Positions 33,396 through 45,866 of a stretch of 64,000 nucleotides of DNA are shown here, piece after piece; position 1 is the first letter of the stretch; every line of letters begins with the position of its first letter. Under the pieces are notes generated by a model that was not told where the DNA came from, searched no databases, and saw only the letters and a program-made list of their open reading frames with translations. Origin of the DNA: DASPSM01 sp036008465 (lineage in GTDB: Bacteria > Planctomycetota > Planctomycetia > Planctomycetales > Planctomycetaceae); the NCBI GenBank assembly GCA_036008465.1, contig DASYNP010000134.1, positions 1 to 64,000 on the forward strand. The letters are read 5' to 3'. The position numbers and the translations under genes were made by a program.

Positions 33396-33524
33396 GGGTG
33401 CCACGGCTGAGCGGCTGCCGCTCAGCCGTGCTCTTCCCGGTAGGTCGTGCTCGTCAGCAATGAACCGCGTAAGACCTTTCGTGAGGAGCACGGCTGAGCC
33501 GAGGACGTCTCAGCCATGGCACCC
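33396..33524. repeat. palindromic intergenic repeat, family A
   Basis: GGGTGCCACGGCTGAGCGGC / GCCGCTCAGCCGTGCTCTT left arm and GAGCACGGCTGAGCCGAGGA / GCCATGGCACCCC right arm. It fills the gap between convergent genes, ending 23 bases from the kinase stop, where it could terminate both transcripts. Confidence 0.82.
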
Positions 33525-33546
33525 CAAGAGACCAATAGCGCCGTCG

Positions 33547-34830
33547 TCAGCGCCGCTTCTTACGGCGAATTGAAAATGGCTCGAGCGCCTCGAGCATGGC
33601 GCGCGCGGAGGGGAATCGCGCGCCCGGATCCTTGGCGAGCGCGCGATGCACGATTTCGGCGACGGCCGCCGGCACTTGGGGCGCGCGCTGGCGAATTGGG
33701 ACCGGATCGTCCTCCAAAACGACCGCAAGCTTGTTCTTGTCGCCGAATTCGAAGGGGAATTCGTCGGTGAGATAGCGGTAAAGAGTCGCTCCGATGGCGT
33801 AGATGTCTCCCGCCGGGCGCGCCTGGCGGCAATCGATCACCAGCTCCGGAGCCAGATAAGCGATCGTGCCGCGGATGTCGCCCAGCCGCGAGATTTCGCT
33901 CAAGCCCGCATACGCGTAATTCTTGGCCAGCCCAAAATCGGCAAGCTTGGCGTTGAGTTTGCGACCTTTGCGCCAGAGGAGCACGTTCTCGGGCTTGATG
34001 TCGCGATGCACGATCGACATGCGGTGCGCGTGTTCAAGGGCCCGCAAGATCTGACAGATGATCGCGCACGACACGCGAGTGCGGGCGGAGCGCTGTTCGG
34101 CGAGCACCGCCTCGTAGGAGACGGCCGGCACATACTCCATGATCAGGTAGAGCTGGCCGGTTGTGTAACCGAAGTCGAGGCACTGCACGATGTGCGGATG
34201 ATTGAGCCGGCCCAAAAGGCTGGCTTCCCGTACGAACAGTTGCATGGCGGCCTCGGAAGCCGATTGCCGCGGCGAGATCACCTTGATCGCGACCGGCTTG
34301 GCGGTCGCCGAATGGATGGCCCGAAAGACCACGCCCATCGAGCCGCCGCCGATCTCCTCTTGCAACTCGTAACCCGGAATCTCGCGGATCGCGGCAAATT
34401 TTTTCTCGCTCAGCGTGGCCGGTGCTCTGTCCGACGTGATTGTCGATTTGAAGGCGCCCAACACGGTCGGGGCATCGGCGGGAATCCGCGGTTTCGGGCT
34501 GCCCACGCTGACTCGGATTTCGGTTTTTCCGCCCGAGATCACGTCCCCGTCGCGCAAAAACGTGGCGTTGACGCGGTTTCCGTTGACGAAGGTGCCGTTG
34601 CGACTTCCGAGATCGACGAGATAGCAATCGGGCGGGCGAATCTCGATCCGGAAGTGGTGGCGCGAAAAGTGCAGGTCATCCTGCAGGCAAAGATGGGACC
34701 ACGAACCGCGACCGACGAGAAAGGTGTCGTAACGATCGAACTCGAACTGGGCCCCTTGATGCGGCCCGGACACAACTTCGAGCGCGACCCGCACGGTCTG
34801 CCGCTGGCGAACCTCGGTGTCGTCGGCCAT
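33547..34830 (-). CDS. FHA-domain serine/threonine protein kinase
   Basis: 427 aa. The N-terminal FHA domain (about 15-110) has the phosphothreonine-binding elements GRGSWSHLCL, SRHHFRIE and LGSRNGTFVNG. The kinase domain follows from about 153: glycine loop GGGSMGVVF, Lys183, HRDIKPEN with catalytic Asp277, and DFG at 298-300, ending near 415. No membrane segment, so it is a soluble kinase with an FHA arm to bind phosphorylated partners; having FHA before the kinase is common in planctomycetes. An AGGGA ribosome site precedes the ATG. No phosphatase is adjacent. Confidence 0.95.
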   Translation of the reverse strand: MADDTEVRQRQTVRVALEVVSGPHQGAQFEFDRYDTFLVGRGSWSHLCLQDDLHFSRHHFRIEIRPPDCYLVDLGSRNGTFVNGNRVNATFLRDGDVISGGKTEIRVSVGSPKPRIPADAPTVLGAFKSTITSDRAPATLSEKKFAAIREIPGYELQEEIGGGSMGVVFRAIHSATAKPVAIKVISPRQSASEAAMQLFVREASLLGRLNHPHIVQCLDFGYTTGQLYLIMEYVPAVSYEAVLAEQRSARTRVSCAIICQILRALEHAHRMSIVHRDIKPENVLLWRKGRKLNAKLADFGLAKNYAYAGLSEISRLGDIRGTIAYLAPELVIDCRQARPAGDIYAIGATLYRYLTDEFPFEFGDKNKLAVVLEDDPVPIRQRAPQVPAAVAEIVHRALAKDPGARFPSARAMLEALEPFSIRRKKRR

Positions 34831-35059
34831 CCGCCGGTCCCTGAATGGGTTTGGTCACGCGGATTATCCCACGGACCAAATGCGGCAACAACATCCGCAG
34901 GTCGCCGCACTCGACGAATCGGCAATTATTGTTTGCCCTTAGGGAATACCCTTATTCCGACAGTCGGAGCGCCGCGGTTGCCGTGCGTTCACGAGCCGCG
35001 TAGATTCAGGGACCGATGCACTGTTCCGTCACGACTTTTTCACTTCAAGAAAATGGGCA

Positions 35060-35260
35060 ATGAACCACCCGCAACACCACGACCACTCGGGCCATCATCA
35101 CGAAGACAAGCCGCGTCGGCAGTACCATAAAGACTGGCGCGTGTGGGTTGCGGTCGTCGTCATCCTCGCAGCTCTGGCGACTTACGTGCTGACCAACGGC
35201 GAAGTGCTCCGCCCCGCGCCGCCGCAAGAGTCTGTGCCAGCGGCGCCGCCCAGCAAGTAG
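35060..35260 (+). CDS. small His-rich single-helix membrane protein
   Basis: 66 aa. The first 22 residues are rich in His (MNHPQHHDHSGHHHEDKPRR), followed by one membrane helix (about 26-45, VWVAVVVILAALATYVL) and a Pro-rich tail. The composition suggests metal binding at the cytoplasmic face, but that is inference. It is divergent from the FHA-kinase gene with a 229-base gap. No relatives named. Confidence 0.6.
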   Translation: MNHPQHHDHSGHHHEDKPRRQYHKDWRVWVAVVVILAALATYVLTNGEVLRPAPPQESVPAAPPSK

Positions 35261-35338
35261 TGAGACTGTCGCGGGAATTCCCGTGAGGTAGATTGAACAG
35301 TGCGCGTCGCACATTTGGGTTGAGCCGCACTTTTCCCA

Positions 35339-35387
35339 AGCCGACGGCTTGCCGTCGGATCCGGAACCGACGACAAGTCGTCGGCTT
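35339..35387. repeat. pair of short palindromes, family D
   Basis: CCGACGGCTTGCCGTCGG (35341-35358) and CCGACGACAAGTCGTCGG (35367-35384), each a perfect hairpin, flanked by AAG and CTT so that the whole is also roughly symmetrical. A related pair is at 9899-9938. It lies in the gap between the small His-rich protein and the TRIC channel gene. Confidence 0.7.
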
Positions 35388-35463
35388 GGAGAGGGGAACG
35401 CGGCAATGATTCCACTATCGATCGCGCCAGCCAGCCTCGCTCTCAAAGTGACGACAGCCCCCG

Positions 35464-36138
35464 TCACGGCGTGCTCGGCGGGCCGCTCTCATCGCCGCCC
35501 GCGACGTAAGGTTCGGGAACGGCCTGCCCGGACTCGCCAGCGATGGGAAGATGCCAACCTCGGCGAACTGCGGCGACGCGCAGTCCGAAGCACAACACGG
35601 CTCCCAGGAAAGTCGCCACCGAGCCCGGCACGCTGAGCCGGTCGCCCAGCACCACCACAGTCGCGCCCGCCAGGCCGGCGACCGCATAGAGTTCGGCTCG
35701 CAGCACGAGCGGAATTTCTGCCAACAAGATGTCCCGCGCCATCCCGCCGCCGATTCCTGTGAGCATTCCCAGGAGGGCCGCCGGTGCGGGGTGCAGCCCG
35801 TACGCAAGGGCTTTTTCGGCACCCGAAACGGCAAACAGCGCCAGCCCCGCCGCATCAAACAGCAGCACTGGATTTTTCAGCCGATCGACGAAACCGTATC
35901 CATAAAACGTGATGGCCCCGGCCAATAGTGACACGGCCGCATAGCGCCAGTCCTGGACAGCGACGGGCGGCGTCGCTCCGATCAGGAGATCTCGCGTGAT
36001 TCCTCCCGAATTGGCCGCCGCGTAGGACAGGACCAAAACGCCGAAGAGGTCGAGCCGACGCCTGACGCCGGCGGTTGCCCCGCTGATCGCAAAGACGAAC
36101 GTCCCGCAAAAGTCGAGCACCGAGAGCAGCGTGGTCAT
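35464..36138 (-). CDS. TRIC-type cation channel (UPF0126 family)
   Basis: 224 aa from the ATG at 36138, behind AGGA with a 7-base spacer. Seven hydrophobic helices in two similar halves: ISGATAGVRRRLDLFGVLVL with the GGITRDLLIG loop, then AVSGAEKALAYGL with GGGMARDILLAEIP. The paired GG-x-x-RD loops are the pore motif of bacterial TRIC homologues (YadS-like family), thought to conduct monovalent cations. The C-terminal tail (~25 residues) is soluble. It stands alone, upstream of and on the same strand as nothing related. Confidence 0.9.
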   Translation of the reverse strand: MTTLLSVLDFCGTFVFAISGATAGVRRRLDLFGVLVLSYAAANSGGITRDLLIGATPPVAVQDWRYAAVSLLAGAITFYGYGFVDRLKNPVLLFDAAGLALFAVSGAEKALAYGLHPAPAALLGMLTGIGGGMARDILLAEIPLVLRAELYAVAGLAGATVVVLGDRLSVPGSVATFLGAVLCFGLRVAAVRRGWHLPIAGESGQAVPEPYVAGGDESGPPSTP

Positions 36139-36278
36139 GGCGGATCCTGATTGCAGAAGGCTCGATTCGAACGGATTGGCGAGCGGCGCGTGCCGAGGTC
36201 GTGCCAGCGCGCTCGTCGACACAACGTTCGTGGTGAATCGCCCTGGCAAAATATCGGTATTTTGCCGAGCCGGGGACC

Positions 36279-39659
<3,381 letters not shown>

Positions 39660-39985
39660 GATGACAGGACCCGCGGAAGCGAGGGGATCTCGAATGAGAT
39701 GAGATGGAAGGCGCCCCCTTCGCTTACAGAATCTTATCCCGCCTAATTGCCCCCTCAAAGAGATGAGGGGGGACACCCGTCATTCCTATCGCCGTTGGCC
39801 GTCTTACGCCTCGTACTCTCGACGCGCCCGATTCGGCGATTTCGCAGGTCCGCCGGCCATTGCTGTTGACGAAACAGGCAATTTTGGCGAAACAGGCGCC
39901 CCGTTCGTAGCCACTCCCCGCGAGTTTTTGGTCACCTGCAAGCGAGCGCCGGACACCTCATGTCCCGGGGATCCCCGAGGTCGAA
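39660..39985. other. divergent promoter region, no gene seen
   Basis: 326 bases between the CheB-CheR kinase gene and the coiled-coil protein gene. A perfect 7-bp hairpin (CCCCCTC/GAGGGGG, 39750-39771) is the only clear structure; no T tract follows, so an operator or repeat is as likely as a terminator. Confidence 0.5.
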
Positions 39986-40867
39986 ATGAAGAGAGAAAGT
40001 CACACAAGTCAGCCGACATCGCTGCCCACCTCCGACCCATCTGCTGAGATACCAGCTGGCACGCAAAGCGTTCCGAGGTCGTCGCTGAAGCTGGCCGGCA
40101 CGCCGCAACTCACCGCCGAAGAGTACGAGCGCGTCCTGCAGCAGGTTGCGGCGGATCTGTTCCTCAACGACGAGCACTTTCGAAAAGCGGTCGTGCTGCG
40201 CGAAGTCCGCAAGGTGGTGCTCGGCTGGGGGACGGCGATCGGCATCGGGAGCGTGATCGCGGTCGCGACGTTGTACGTCAACGCGCGAGATGCGCTCAAG
40301 CAGAGCACTTCGACCGAACTGTCGAAGGCCGTCAAAGAGCATGTCAGCTCTCGCACCGAGCTGCTCAACGAGTCGATCAAATCGCTCACGAATACGGCCG
40401 TCAGTCAGATCGTCCACGTTCAGAAGGAACTGGAAGGCGCCCAGAACGCTCTCGACCGGTCCGAGCAACAGCTGGCTCTCGCCAATCAGCAGAGCGCCGA
40501 CTTACAACGACGCATCGCCAGCATCTCGGAGACGCTCAAGCTGGTCCAGCAGAACGCGGCCTGGTTGGGAGATATTCAAAACGCCCAGCGCGTCGCCAGC
40601 TTCATCCGCACGCTGTCGCAAGAGCGGAATGCCAAGGCGATCGGCGATCTGCTGGTGCGGCTCGATCGCGTCGAAGCCCTGCAAATTGAAAGTGAAATCG
40701 TACGATCAGCCGCGAGCAACGAGGCGCAGCGCCGGGCCGTGATGGCCGACCTCAATCGCCTGATCCTGAACGCGTCGAAAGAACAGCAAGGAAAAGTCGA
40801 TCCGGCCAAGAGCCACGCCTTCGATAAGTGGGACGCGTATATCAAAGGGGCCGACCCGGCGAAGTGA
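39986..40867 (+). CDS. coiled-coil membrane protein of unknown function
   Basis: 293 aa. A cytoplasmic N-terminal region with a TAEEYERVLQQVAADLFLND helix is followed by one membrane segment near 78-97 (VVLGWGTAIGIGSVIAVATL) and a long coiled coil (about 100-190; Gln/Ala/Glu heptads such as SEQQLALANQQSADLQRRIA). No known domain. The topology resembles stress- or division-linked scaffold proteins but no specific role can be claimed. It converges with the M50 protease gene across 48 bases. Confidence 0.7.
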   Translation: MKRESHTSQPTSLPTSDPSAEIPAGTQSVPRSSLKLAGTPQLTAEEYERVLQQVAADLFLNDEHFRKAVVLREVRKVVLGWGTAIGIGSVIAVATLYVNARDALKQSTSTELSKAVKEHVSSRTELLNESIKSLTNTAVSQIVHVQKELEGAQNALDRSEQQLALANQQSADLQRRIASISETLKLVQQNAAWLGDIQNAQRVASFIRTLSQERNAKAIGDLLVRLDRVEALQIESEIVRSAASNEAQRRAVMADLNRLILNASKEQQGKVDPAKSHAFDKWDAYIKGADPAK

Positions 40868-40915
40868 CGGCAACGATCGCGGAGCATCGCAGGGCGCGCC
40901 ACTCGACGGATTCGC

Positions 40916-42946
40916 TCAATCGTCCTCATCGGGCTCGACCGGTGAGGCAACGGGCACCCGACGGGGTGGAAGCGGCCGCAGCCGGTATTTGAGCGCGATG
41001 CACTGCGGCGAGCAGAGCCATTCGGCGAGCGCCGGCAACCCGTCGCCGGCACTCCGGAACGCGACCTGATCGAACCGCAGCAACATGCCCGTCCGCGTCA
41101 CGCGTCCAAAAAACGCCGACTCGAGATCGGCACCCGGCTTTCGCTTGCCGTTCTCTTGGGGAAGAGCGCCCATTCGTGCAATCAGGGGATCGAACAGCTT
41201 GCTGCGGTCTTGAGGCGTTGCGATCTTGTTCTCGGGAGCCAGGCTCCAGTTTTCGTAGAGCCGAGTCGTTTCCAGGTCGATCGCAGGCTCGCCTTCGCCG
41301 CGAACTTCTGCGAGCGCCTTGGTCACCGACTCGCGATGCAATTGAGCCATCTTCTTCACGAATTTGTCGTAATCGGCTTTGTCCATCTGGTCGGTGAGCC
41401 CCTCCAGGGCCGCGGAGTTTCCCTGACTCAGTCGCTGCTGAGCGGCGCGGAGCTTCGCATAGGTCCTGCGGGCTTTCCGCTGCGCGGATTTCAGGTGCGG
41501 GGTATTGCTCCAGGGGGGGATCAGCCGCGTCGAGAAAGTGAAATAGACGGTCATTTCCTGCTCGAGGGCCTCGGCTTCGCTGTCGCCCGGAGCAATGCAC
41601 ACGAGCGTCCAGCGGGCGATGGACCGCATATCGGCGACTCGATAGTTCGGGCTCAGGGCCTTGAGTTTCCCCTCCCAGTCTTCGCGGAGAGGCCCCTGGC
41701 CCGGCAACGTCACGAGGATCGTTTGCCCGAACAGAGTCACGCCAACATCTGCCGGCACACCCTCGCCCGTCATCTCGTCATAGGTTTGTTTGGCCTTTTT
41801 CTCGCCGGCGAAATTGCCGATGAGCGTGACGTGCTGACCGCTTTCGCCGCTTGCGCGAGCACCGGCCGCGCGCAACGTGGTGCCGCACGTGTAGACGTTC
41901 TCGGGCATGTCGGCCGCTTCGCGCATAAACTGGCCGAGATCCGCGCGGCTGGCCACGAAGAACACGCAGGACGCAACGAGCGCCACGGCGAATCCCGCCA
42001 AATGAACGCTGCCCAGTGACAAGGTTGCGAACCATCCGGCGGGCCGGGAATTGAGCGACTCGAAGATTTGCATCGTCATTCGCGCGTAGTTCTTATCGGT
42101 CACGCTTTGCGGAAAGGTGGTCCGCAGTTCGCCGATGATTTGTCGGGCAGCGTCTTCCGGGATCGACTCGGAGTCGGGCGACTGGGCCACGACGCCTCTC
42201 TGGCGGAGTCGGGCTGCTATCGACGCCATGCGATAGGCGGCCGGAATGGCAATCAGCATGGCGACGCCCAGGTACGTCAGGAAATACTGGCTCATCGCAA
42301 TCGCACCTGCAATCAGCACCACGGCGGTCACGACGCGAAAGGCCGCATCCAAGACCACGTGCCGCGAGAACAAAAGCGCGTGCAGAGTCCAGCCCCCGTC
42401 GAGCGGGAGTATGGGCAAGAGATTGAATCCGTTGAGCACCACCGTGAGGGTGGCGACCTCCAGCAGCAGTTTGTGCTTGAGGATGATGGCGGCGATACCC
42501 AGCGCCGTCCCGACGGCGATGCCCGGAATGGGGCCCATCAGCGAAACGACCGCTTTCTTCCACGCGGCGACGTTATAGTGTCTCCCGGTGACGGCGGCTC
42601 CGATGAGCGGGATGAAAAACATCCGCAGGTTGCGATACCGGAAGATCAGCATCGCGAGGTAGTGCCCTAGCTCGTGAAACAGCAGAATCGGGATCAGGAG
42701 CGCCGCCAGTTTCCACGACCAGGCTGCCGCGCCGATTCCGTAAAACAGGGCTCCCGAGACGACCAGCGTCAGGAATGTGGTGAGCCAATTCGCTTTTTTT
42801 CGCTGCAGTCGGTCGATCGCGGCCAGGATGCGATCGTCAGCGGGATTGGACGGGGGGACTTCTGGCGCGGAAGCCGGGGCGTCGGACGTTTCTGAATCCC
42901 GCAGCTCAGTGTTGATGGGCGCGAGTTCGAGTTCCCAATCGTCCAT
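40916..42946 (-). CDS. M50 (site-2 type) membrane metalloprotease with long C-terminal extension
   Basis: 676 aa. The metalloprotease core is in the first ~250 residues: HELGH at 91-95 within a membrane helix and the partner LPLDGG at 180-185 (preceded by NGFNLLP), giving the three zinc ligands His91, His95 and Asp183. Further hydrophobic helices lie near 55-90, 135-160 and 200-230. Past residue ~310 there is another helix and then ~340 residues with no recognised domain, including GQTILVTLPGQGPL and a C-terminal acidic tail. Site-2 proteases cut membrane-bound anti-sigma factors; no sigma or anti-sigma gene is adjacent. The start has no clear ribosome site. Confidence 0.85.
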   Translation of the reverse strand: MDDWELELAPINTELRDSETSDAPASAPEVPPSNPADDRILAAIDRLQRKKANWLTTFLTLVVSGALFYGIGAAAWSWKLAALLIPILLFHELGHYLAMLIFRYRNLRMFFIPLIGAAVTGRHYNVAAWKKAVVSLMGPIPGIAVGTALGIAAIILKHKLLLEVATLTVVLNGFNLLPILPLDGGWTLHALLFSRHVVLDAAFRVVTAVVLIAGAIAMSQYFLTYLGVAMLIAIPAAYRMASIAARLRQRGVVAQSPDSESIPEDAARQIIGELRTTFPQSVTDKNYARMTMQIFESLNSRPAGWFATLSLGSVHLAGFAVALVASCVFFVASRADLGQFMREAADMPENVYTCGTTLRAAGARASGESGQHVTLIGNFAGEKKAKQTYDEMTGEGVPADVGVTLFGQTILVTLPGQGPLREDWEGKLKALSPNYRVADMRSIARWTLVCIAPGDSEAEALEQEMTVYFTFSTRLIPPWSNTPHLKSAQRKARRTYAKLRAAQQRLSQGNSAALEGLTDQMDKADYDKFVKKMAQLHRESVTKALAEVRGEGEPAIDLETTRLYENWSLAPENKIATPQDRSKLFDPLIARMGALPQENGKRKPGADLESAFFGRVTRTGMLLRFDQVAFRSAGDGLPALAEWLCSPQCIALKYRLRPLPPRRVPVASPVEPDEDD

Positions 42947-43059
42947 GGTCTGGCTCGTAAAGCGGAAGGGATTACGAGCCTACCAGAGTGGGCACAGGTC
43001 TGCCACAATTCTTTGAGAGGCAGTTTTGTCGGCTATCGGCACGTGCCCGTGTTAAAGCC

Positions 43060-44151
43060 ATGACGATAACCCGATCCAATGCGAGCACCCGGCCGCGCGA
43101 TCGCGCTCAGGCGTTTTGCGCGAAGTACGGAATGCAGGTTCCGATTCTTATGGCTCCGATGGCCGGGGCTTGCCCGGCACCACTCGCCGCGGCGGTCGCC
43201 AACGCCGGCGGGATGGGAGCGATGGGGGCACTCGTTTCCAACCCGGCCGCGATCCGGGCGTGGGTCGAGGAATTCCGCGCGGCGAGTAACGGGCCTTTCC
43301 AGCTCAATACCTGGATCCCGGACCCCAAGCCCAAGCGCGACGCCGACGCCGAAGCACGCGTGCGAAAGTTCTTGGCGGCGTGGGGTCCCGAGGTCGCCGC
43401 GACCGCCGGTGACGCCCAGCCGCCCGACGCTCTTGAACAGTACGAAACATTCCTCGCGCTCGAACCGACGGCCGTTTCCTCGATCATGGGACTCTATCCG
43501 CCGGAGTACGTGGCGCGGCTGAAGCAAAGCGGAATCGCCTGGTTCGCCACTGCGACGACGCTCTCTGAGGCACTGCGAGCGCAAGAGGCCGGAGCCGACG
43601 CGATCATTGCCCAGGGAGCCGAAGCCGGAGGCCATCGCGGCTCGTTCGACGAGGCCGATGCGGAACGGCAGCTGGTCGGACTTTTCGCCTTGTTGCCGCG
43701 GCTTGCCGACCACATCGACATCCCGATCATTGCCGCCGGTGGAATCGGCGACGGGCGCGGCGTCGCGGCGGCTCTCGTATTGGGAGCGAGCGCGGCGATG
43801 GTTGGCACGGCCTTCTTACGCTGTCCCGAGGCGAAGACCCACCCCGCCTGGGCCAACGCCCTGGAGAAGCTTGAGCCCGAAAACACCATGCTCACCCGCG
43901 CGTTCACGGGCCGACTCGGTCGCGCGATTGCGACCGACTACGTCAAAGCGGCGGCTGCGGCAGGCGCCCCTGTTCCAGCGCCCTACCCTGTGCAGCGCGG
44001 ACTGACCGCGGCCATGAAAGACGCTGGAGCGGCGGCCGGCAACGTCCATCGCATGCAGGCGTGGTCCGGCCAATCGGCGGCAATGGCCAAGACGATCCCG
44101 GCGGGAGACCTTGTGCGCCAGATTTGGGAGGAAGCGCGGGCCTTACTCTAG
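43060..44151 (+). CDS. nitronate monooxygenase / NAD(P)H:flavin oxidoreductase (2-nitropropane dioxygenase family)
   Basis: 363 aa from the ATG at 43060. A TIM-barrel flavin protein: opening VPILMAPMAGACPAPLAAAV, the catalytic His192 in AQGAEAGGHRGSF, FMN-binding IPIIAAGGIGDGRGVAAAL and GASAAMVGTAFL. Class I nitronate monooxygenases detoxify propionate 3-nitronate. The next gene, convergent, is an aldehyde dehydrogenase with a 10-base gap, so there may be a functional link, but opposite strands make an operon impossible. Confidence 0.9.
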   Translation: MTITRSNASTRPRDRAQAFCAKYGMQVPILMAPMAGACPAPLAAAVANAGGMGAMGALVSNPAAIRAWVEEFRAASNGPFQLNTWIPDPKPKRDADAEARVRKFLAAWGPEVAATAGDAQPPDALEQYETFLALEPTAVSSIMGLYPPEYVARLKQSGIAWFATATTLSEALRAQEAGADAIIAQGAEAGGHRGSFDEADAERQLVGLFALLPRLADHIDIPIIAAGGIGDGRGVAAALVLGASAAMVGTAFLRCPEAKTHPAWANALEKLEPENTMLTRAFTGRLGRAIATDYVKAAAAAGAPVPAPYPVQRGLTAAMKDAGAAAGNVHRMQAWSGQSAAMAKTIPAGDLVRQIWEEARALL

Positions 44152-44161
44152 CGTTCCGCGA

Positions 44162-45670
44162 TCACTCTCCGGAGATCTCGCGCAGGTGATACGACTTAAC
44201 GCGAGTCAGGGTCGAATAGCCGAGTGCCGAGAGGGTGATCCCACGGCCGGTCTCTTTGACTCCCGTCCAGGCCAGGGCCGGGTCGAGGTAGTCGCAGCGG
44301 TTCATGAAGACCGTGCCGGTCTCGAGCTGCGCGCCGATGCGTTCGGCTGCGTCGGCGTCTTGCGTCCAGATCGAGGCCGACAGTCCGTAGGGGCTGTCGT
44401 TCATCAGGCGGATGGCTTCTTCGTCGGAGTCAACGGGCATCACGCCGACGACCGGACCAAAGGTTTCGTCGCGCATGATGGCCATGTCGTGATTGACGTC
44501 GATCAACACTTCGGGAGCGAGATAGGGCGACCGGGGCCTGTCCGGCCCAAAGGCATCCTTGGGGACCATGCGGCGCGCCCCCTGCTCCACCGCCTCGCGA
44601 ATCTGGCTCCTGACAAAATCTGCGGCGGCGCCACGCACCATCGGACCCAATGTTGTCTGTGGCTCGAGCGGATTTCCCAGGACATATTTCGAGGCGAAGT
44701 CGGCGAGACCCGCGACCACGCGCTCGAAGTGCCGCTTGTGCACGTAAACCCGCTCGACCGCGCAGCACGATTGGCCCGAGTTGAAGAACGCGCCGTCGGC
44801 GATGTTCTCAATGGCGAACGGAAGATTGGCGTCAGCCCGCACGTAGGCAGGATCTTTTCCGCCTAGCTCGAGACCAGTGCCGATGAATGTGCCCGCAGCG
44901 GCCGTCTCGATCTCGCGTCCCGCAGCGACCGACCCGGTGAAGTTCACCTGGTCCACTTGGCGCGATCGGATGATCTGGGCGGTCTGCTCGTGATCAAGGA
45001 CCAGGTTATGAAACAGGCCGCGGGGCAACTCGGTTCGATCAAACGCCGCCTGAAACCGCTCCCCCACGAGCAACGTCTGAGCGGCGTGTTTCAGCACGAC
45101 CGCGTTCCCCGCCATCAACGCCGGAATCACCGAGTTGACCGCCGATAGGTACGGATAGTTCCAGGGCGCGATGACCAACACGGTTCCCAGCGGCTCGCGC
45201 CGAATGAACCGGCGAACGCCGCCGAGTCGCGAGGGAACGTGATCGGCCAGCGCCGACGGTGCGATCTCGATCATGTGCCGCGCGCGCTCGGCCATGCGTT
45301 GCACCTCGCCCGCGCCGTAACGCACGGGGCGCCCCATCTGGCAAGCCAACTCAGGAGCGATTTCATCGGCCATCGACAACATGGCGTCGACAGCGGCCGA
45401 ACAGAATCGCGCCCGTTCCGTCAGCGAGGTCCTCCGCCATTGCTGTTGGGCGCGATGTGCGTCATTCAAAGCCGCGTCGATCTCGGCCTGCGTCGCGTAC
45501 CGACGTTCGGCGACCACCGAGCCGTCGATTGGAGAGATGACCTTTACGTTGGCAGCGCTGTGCAATTCCACACCTTCCGAAACCAACTTGGGCTCACGTC
45601 CAGAGACCCGGACGCGCCGGTCATTGTAGGGTGCTGGCGTCGGAAGTGCTGTTGATTCGCGGCGCGACAT
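44162..45670 (-). CDS. aldehyde dehydrogenase (NAD(P)-dependent, ALDH superfamily)
   Basis: 502 aa. All hallmarks are present: APWNYP near 168, GSVAAG nucleotide loop, Glu268 in LELGGKDP and catalytic Cys302 in FFNSGQSCC, then the conserved EVLIDVNHDMAIMRDETFGPV and PYGLSASIW. Length and sequence fit the succinate-semialdehyde/acyl-aldehyde group, but the substrate is not fixed. About 40 extra residues precede the usual start. The next gene upstream, on the same strand, lies on the far side of a frameshifted locus and is unrelated. Confidence 0.93.
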   Translation of the reverse strand: MSRRESTALPTPAPYNDRRVRVSGREPKLVSEGVELHSAANVKVISPIDGSVVAERRYATQAEIDAALNDAHRAQQQWRRTSLTERARFCSAAVDAMLSMADEIAPELACQMGRPVRYGAGEVQRMAERARHMIEIAPSALADHVPSRLGGVRRFIRREPLGTVLVIAPWNYPYLSAVNSVIPALMAGNAVVLKHAAQTLLVGERFQAAFDRTELPRGLFHNLVLDHEQTAQIIRSRQVDQVNFTGSVAAGREIETAAAGTFIGTGLELGGKDPAYVRADANLPFAIENIADGAFFNSGQSCCAVERVYVHKRHFERVVAGLADFASKYVLGNPLEPQTTLGPMVRGAAADFVRSQIREAVEQGARRMVPKDAFGPDRPRSPYLAPEVLIDVNHDMAIMRDETFGPVVGVMPVDSDEEAIRLMNDSPYGLSASIWTQDADAAERIGAQLETGTVFMNRCDYLDPALAWTGVKETGRGITLSALGYSTLTRVKSYHLREISGE

Positions 45671-45764
45671 TCCTCACGAACCGAGAGCGGTTGCCGATCG
45701 TCCGTTTGCCAGGCCCACCTCGAGGAGAGTTGACCCGCGTTCAAAGCACGGTTCACCCCCCGGC

Positions 45765-45866
45765 TCAGGGCTCGAGCGTCAACACCCCCAAATCGACCGG
45801 CCTTTGCAGCAACTTTTCGTTCACGGCCGGCACCGTGAAGTGGTGCGGATCGAGCCGCCCCCACCG
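45765..45866 (-). pseudogene. displaced C-terminal end of the carboxypeptidase-regulatory-like gene
   Basis: In the next reading frame the DNA encodes HHFTVPAVNEKLLQRPVDLG and a stop at 45765, which matches the end of the upstream paralogue (HRFTVPKVNEKLSQRPVDLG). The main frame instead runs into a G-rich stretch at 45854-45866 and stops at 45821 after about 14 unrelated residues. A one-base gain or loss in the GGTGGGGGCGG run explains it. This may be a real mutation or a sequencing error in the homopolymer. Confidence 0.85.
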
